Shown here piece after piece: positions 13,681-15,514 of a stretch of 15,514 nt of DNA. The notes below the pieces were generated by a model. That model ran no database searches, was not told the DNA's origin, and worked only from the letters and a program-made list of their open reading frames with translations. Source of the DNA: Paraprevotella stercoravium (GTDB lineage: Bacteria > Bacteroidota > Bacteroidia > Bacteroidales > Bacteroidaceae); assembly GCA_018883665.1 (NCBI GenBank), contig JAHLFU010000074.1:1-15514 (forward strand). Reading direction: 5' to 3'. Position 1 is the stretch's first letter. Each line of letters starts with the position of its first letter. The position numbers were made by a program, and so were the translations under genes.

Positions 13681-14925
13681 CTATTTATTTAACAAGTCTT
13701 TCATACTGATGCGCTGATTGGTATTTGTAAAAATCCATATCGGATTAACATCTCCATAGTTCCCGCTAAATCCATCTATTTGTATAGTTTCACATGGAGA
13801 GTCGGATATAATTTCCTTGAGATTTGTACATCTATAAAAAGCGTTAATGCCGATATGACGTAATGATTTTGGAATATGAAGTTTTATTATATTGGGACAA
13901 TCTTTGAATGCAAATTTCTTGATGCTTCTCACTCCTTCTGGAATACTATAAGTATCTCCGTGTTTATTGGGATATGCTATTAGCTCCTTTTTATCATATG
14001 AAAATAAAACTCCATCAATGGAATATAATTTTCCACCCTGATAACTATGAATTACGTCAATATTTTTAAGGTTCCTACAATTCCAAAAGCTCCATTCTAT
14101 ATTTACTGAACAAGGTAATATTATTTGTTCCGTTTTCGTTAAGCAATTAAACAAACCTTTCCCTAAATTTGCAACGAATAATGTCCCCAATCCGCTCTTA
14201 TAAAGCTCTTTAGGTATAGTAATCGTCTTTTGATTAAAGAAATCTAATAATGGCTTTTGCATATTGTATTCCACTAAATTCCCAAAGAATCCTGCTGCTC
14301 CCTGTATTTGTATTATGGATTGATATGAGTCCCAATCTATTACCTTGCATGAAAAACCGCCCGCGTCAAATTCATCAAAATCAATATGTCCATAATCTGA
14401 AAAAGTTTTATTAGCTAAATCAAAAATTAAATTGCACACATAATTACGATCGAATTCTTTTGTTTCAGACCATGAAATAAGATATTCCCAAACAAATCTT
14501 TTTATGTGTTCTATCTTGTCATAAGTTTTTGCAATATCTTTTTTCCAAATGCTAATTAAAGCATCAAGATGGGCGTTATCACCTATCTCATCTGATGGTT
14601 CATTCTCATGAGACTCTACATAGGAATATATTAAATCATTGATATAATCATCACGCATTTTTGTATTCTCGATAAGATAATGTTTTGTTTGGCAATCTCT
14701 ACTTAATAATGTGGAAGCATAGCTGTCAAAGTCTGGCCAAAATTCTTTTAGATACCTATAATTATCTGTATCACTTCGCGAGTACAGTTCATAAGTAGAT
14801 ATACGCCCAACAATGTGGTCTGTGAAGAATTGTCTGTTAAACACTTCGAGATGCTTTTTAAAGATTTGAAGTTTATATCCACACCTTTCTAAAAGATCTG
14901 CTATTTTTTTGTCTTGAATTATCAT
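13681..14925 (-). CDS. Cytoplasmic LRR_5 (BspA-like) repeat protein with an unknown N-terminal domain
   Basis: A 414-aa AT-rich gene. The C-terminal part carries BspA-type leucine-rich repeats. LYSIDGVLFSYDKKELIAYP (from about residue 300) is the usual entry unit, followed by YSIPEGVRSIKKFAFKDC and LHIPKSLRHIGINAFYRC, the typical I-P-x-x-V-x-x-I-x-x-x-A-F pattern. An earlier degenerate unit is around ITIPKELYKSG and ILPCSVNIEWSFWNC. The first 230 residues are not recognised; they are rich in Asp, Tyr and Trp and look alpha-helical. There is no signal peptide, unlike surface BspA proteins, so an intracellular role is likely. LRRs usually bind proteins, so the repeats may sense a ligand while the N-terminus acts. 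The gene lies just downstream of an integrase, a usual cargo site in mobilizable islands, and its base composition differs sharply from its neighbours. A TAnnTTTG box precedes it. Confidence 0.78.
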   Translation of the reverse strand: MIIQDKKIADLLERCGYKLQIFKKHLEVFNRQFFTDHIVGRISTYELYSRSDTDNYRYLKEFWPDFDSYASTLLSRDCQTKHYLIENTKMRDDYINDLIYSYVESHENEPSDEIGDNAHLDALISIWKKDIAKTYDKIEHIKRFVWEYLISWSETKEFDRNYVCNLIFDLANKTFSDYGHIDFDEFDAGGFSCKVIDWDSYQSIIQIQGAAGFFGNLVEYNMQKPLLDFFNQKTITIPKELYKSGLGTLFVANLGKGLFNCLTKTEQIILPCSVNIEWSFWNCRNLKNIDVIHSYQGGKLYSIDGVLFSYDKKELIAYPNKHGDTYSIPEGVRSIKKFAFKDCPNIIKLHIPKSLRHIGINAFYRCTNLKEIISDSPCETIQIDGFSGNYGDVNPIWIFTNTNQRISMKDLLNK

Positions 14926-14950
14926 TTATCTTAGTGTTTTAGTTTACCTG

Positions 14951-14958
14951 CAAATATA
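14951..14958 (-). promoter_or_regulatory. -7 box of the LRR protein gene
   Basis: TATATTTG on the minus strand, 25 nt before the ATG at 14925, fits TAnnTTTG. The remaining gap up to the integrase stop (15095) is AT-rich and shows no attachment site that I can recognise. Confidence 0.5.
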
Positions 14959-15094
14959 GCAAAATAAGGGTATAGAATAATCGAAAAAGTATTTATATTT
15001 ATTCGTTTACAAATCATTTATCCGTATGTGTATGAAATAATGACTATATGTTGTCGATTTATGCTGTACTCGTCAATTGTTATGATTTCACGTT

Positions 15095-15514
15095 TCATAC
15101 CCCTGTCACTTTTATGTCGCCGAATGACTTGTTCAACTGGTTTCCGAAAGCTGTCAGGTCATTGTCCAACTTTTGCGTGGTTATCTTCGCATAGATTTGG
15201 GTCGTCTTGATGTTGGTGTGACCCAAAACACGGCTTACACTCTCTATCGGCATACCCTTGCAGAGAGCCAGGGTTGCGAATCCATGTCTTGAGCAATGGA
15301 AGCTAATCGACTTATTTACACTGCATTCACGTATCATCTTCTTCAACGGTTTGCAGATAGACCAATAGTTCAGATTTGGAAACACAAGGTTATTTTCTTG
15401 GAACGGACGGTAACACTCGATTATCTGCAAGGGGATGTCAAGCAGCTTCACTTGGAACGGTACGCCCGTCTTGTGCCGTTTGGAAACAATCCACTTCTCG
15501 CCGTTCACCTCCAC
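15095..15514 (-). CDS. Tyrosine recombinase/integrase, C-terminal catalytic half (partial)
   Basis: The frame is open to the right window edge, so the N-terminal arm- and core-binding domains and the first catalytic Arg lie outside. The visible 139 residues hold the rest of the catalytic set: the beta-hairpin Lys (KRHKTGVPFQVKLLDIPL, Lys15), His73 and Arg76 (ISFHCSRHGFATLAL), His99 (RVLGHTNIKTT) and the nucleophile Tyr108 (QIYAKIT). The KTGVPFQVKLLDIPLQII stretch is typical of Bacteroidales integrases of conjugative and mobilizable transposons (CTnDOT-like). Such enzymes catalyse integration and excision at att sites. It marks one end of an integrated element whose relaxase is at 11842-12693. 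The stop TGA is at 15095-15097. Confidence 0.93.
   Translation of the reverse strand: MEVNGEKWIVSKRHKTGVPFQVKLLDIPLQIIECYRPFQENNLVFPNLNYWSICKPLKKMIRECSVNKSISFHCSRHGFATLALCKGMPIESVSRVLGHTNIKTTQIYAKITTQKLDNDLTAFGNQLNKSFGDIKVTGV

Noticed and set aside
1..15514. CRISPR array, tRNA or rRNA
   Set aside because: No regularly spaced repeats, cloverleaf-like sequences or rRNA signatures were recognised on reading both strands.

Overview
The window looks like accessory DNA from a Bacteroidales genome (Bacteroides, Parabacteroides or Prevotella type). Evidence: TAnnTTTG -7 boxes 20-50 nt ahead of several start codons, weak ribosome-binding sites, a CTnDOT-type tyrosine recombinase, a MobV-type relaxase and proteins typical of that order. 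No rRNA, tRNA or CRISPR array was seen. Base composition varies by block: the relaxase region is GC-rich, while the CHAT operon and the LRR gene are AT-rich, so the region appears assembled from several sources.

Layout. (1) 1-743, minus: C-terminal half of a MobV relaxase gene that runs off the left edge and is broken at about 745. (2) 927-3185, minus: a tight operon of a small XRE regulator (frameshifted), a CHAT/caspase-like protease, an unrecognised 212-aa protein and a short agmatine-deiminase-family enzyme. This is the best candidate for an undescribed system. (3) 3186-4023: 838 bp without a gene, holding repeated AGGTAAT motifs and an orphan terminator-like hairpin. (4) 4024-9862: an AraC regulator divergent from a plus-strand cluster of aldo/keto reductase, cyclophilin-like protein (interrupted by an in-frame stop), DHA2-type MFS transporter and two tandem aldo/keto reductases. 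(5) 9952-11886: a 5'-truncated membrane-protein gene and an IS110-family element, whose leader has a structured segment suited to a bridge RNA. (6) 11842-12693, minus: N-terminal part of a second, different MobV relaxase cut by the IS, with an oriT-like hairpin upstream. (7) 12818-15514, minus: a doubtful small ORF, a probably truncated 117-aa gene, an AT-rich LRR_5 protein and the C-terminal catalytic half of a tyrosine recombinase that runs off the right edge.

How it fits together. Integrase and relaxase fragments mark integrated mobilizable-element backbones. The two relaxase fragments share a collinear, ungapped 362-bp stretch (about 85% identical by manual count) in the same orientation. 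They flank about 11 kb of cargo, and recombination between them could rebuild a full relaxase gene and release the cargo as a circle. The cargo has two functional blocks: a possible defence or stress-response operon (CHAT, deiminase, unknown protein) and a redox/efflux block (three NAD(P)H-dependent reductases and a drug-type exporter). Several genes carry a single-base lesion (XRE regulator, cyclophilin-like protein, transposase start), which means either decay of the island or sequencing errors.
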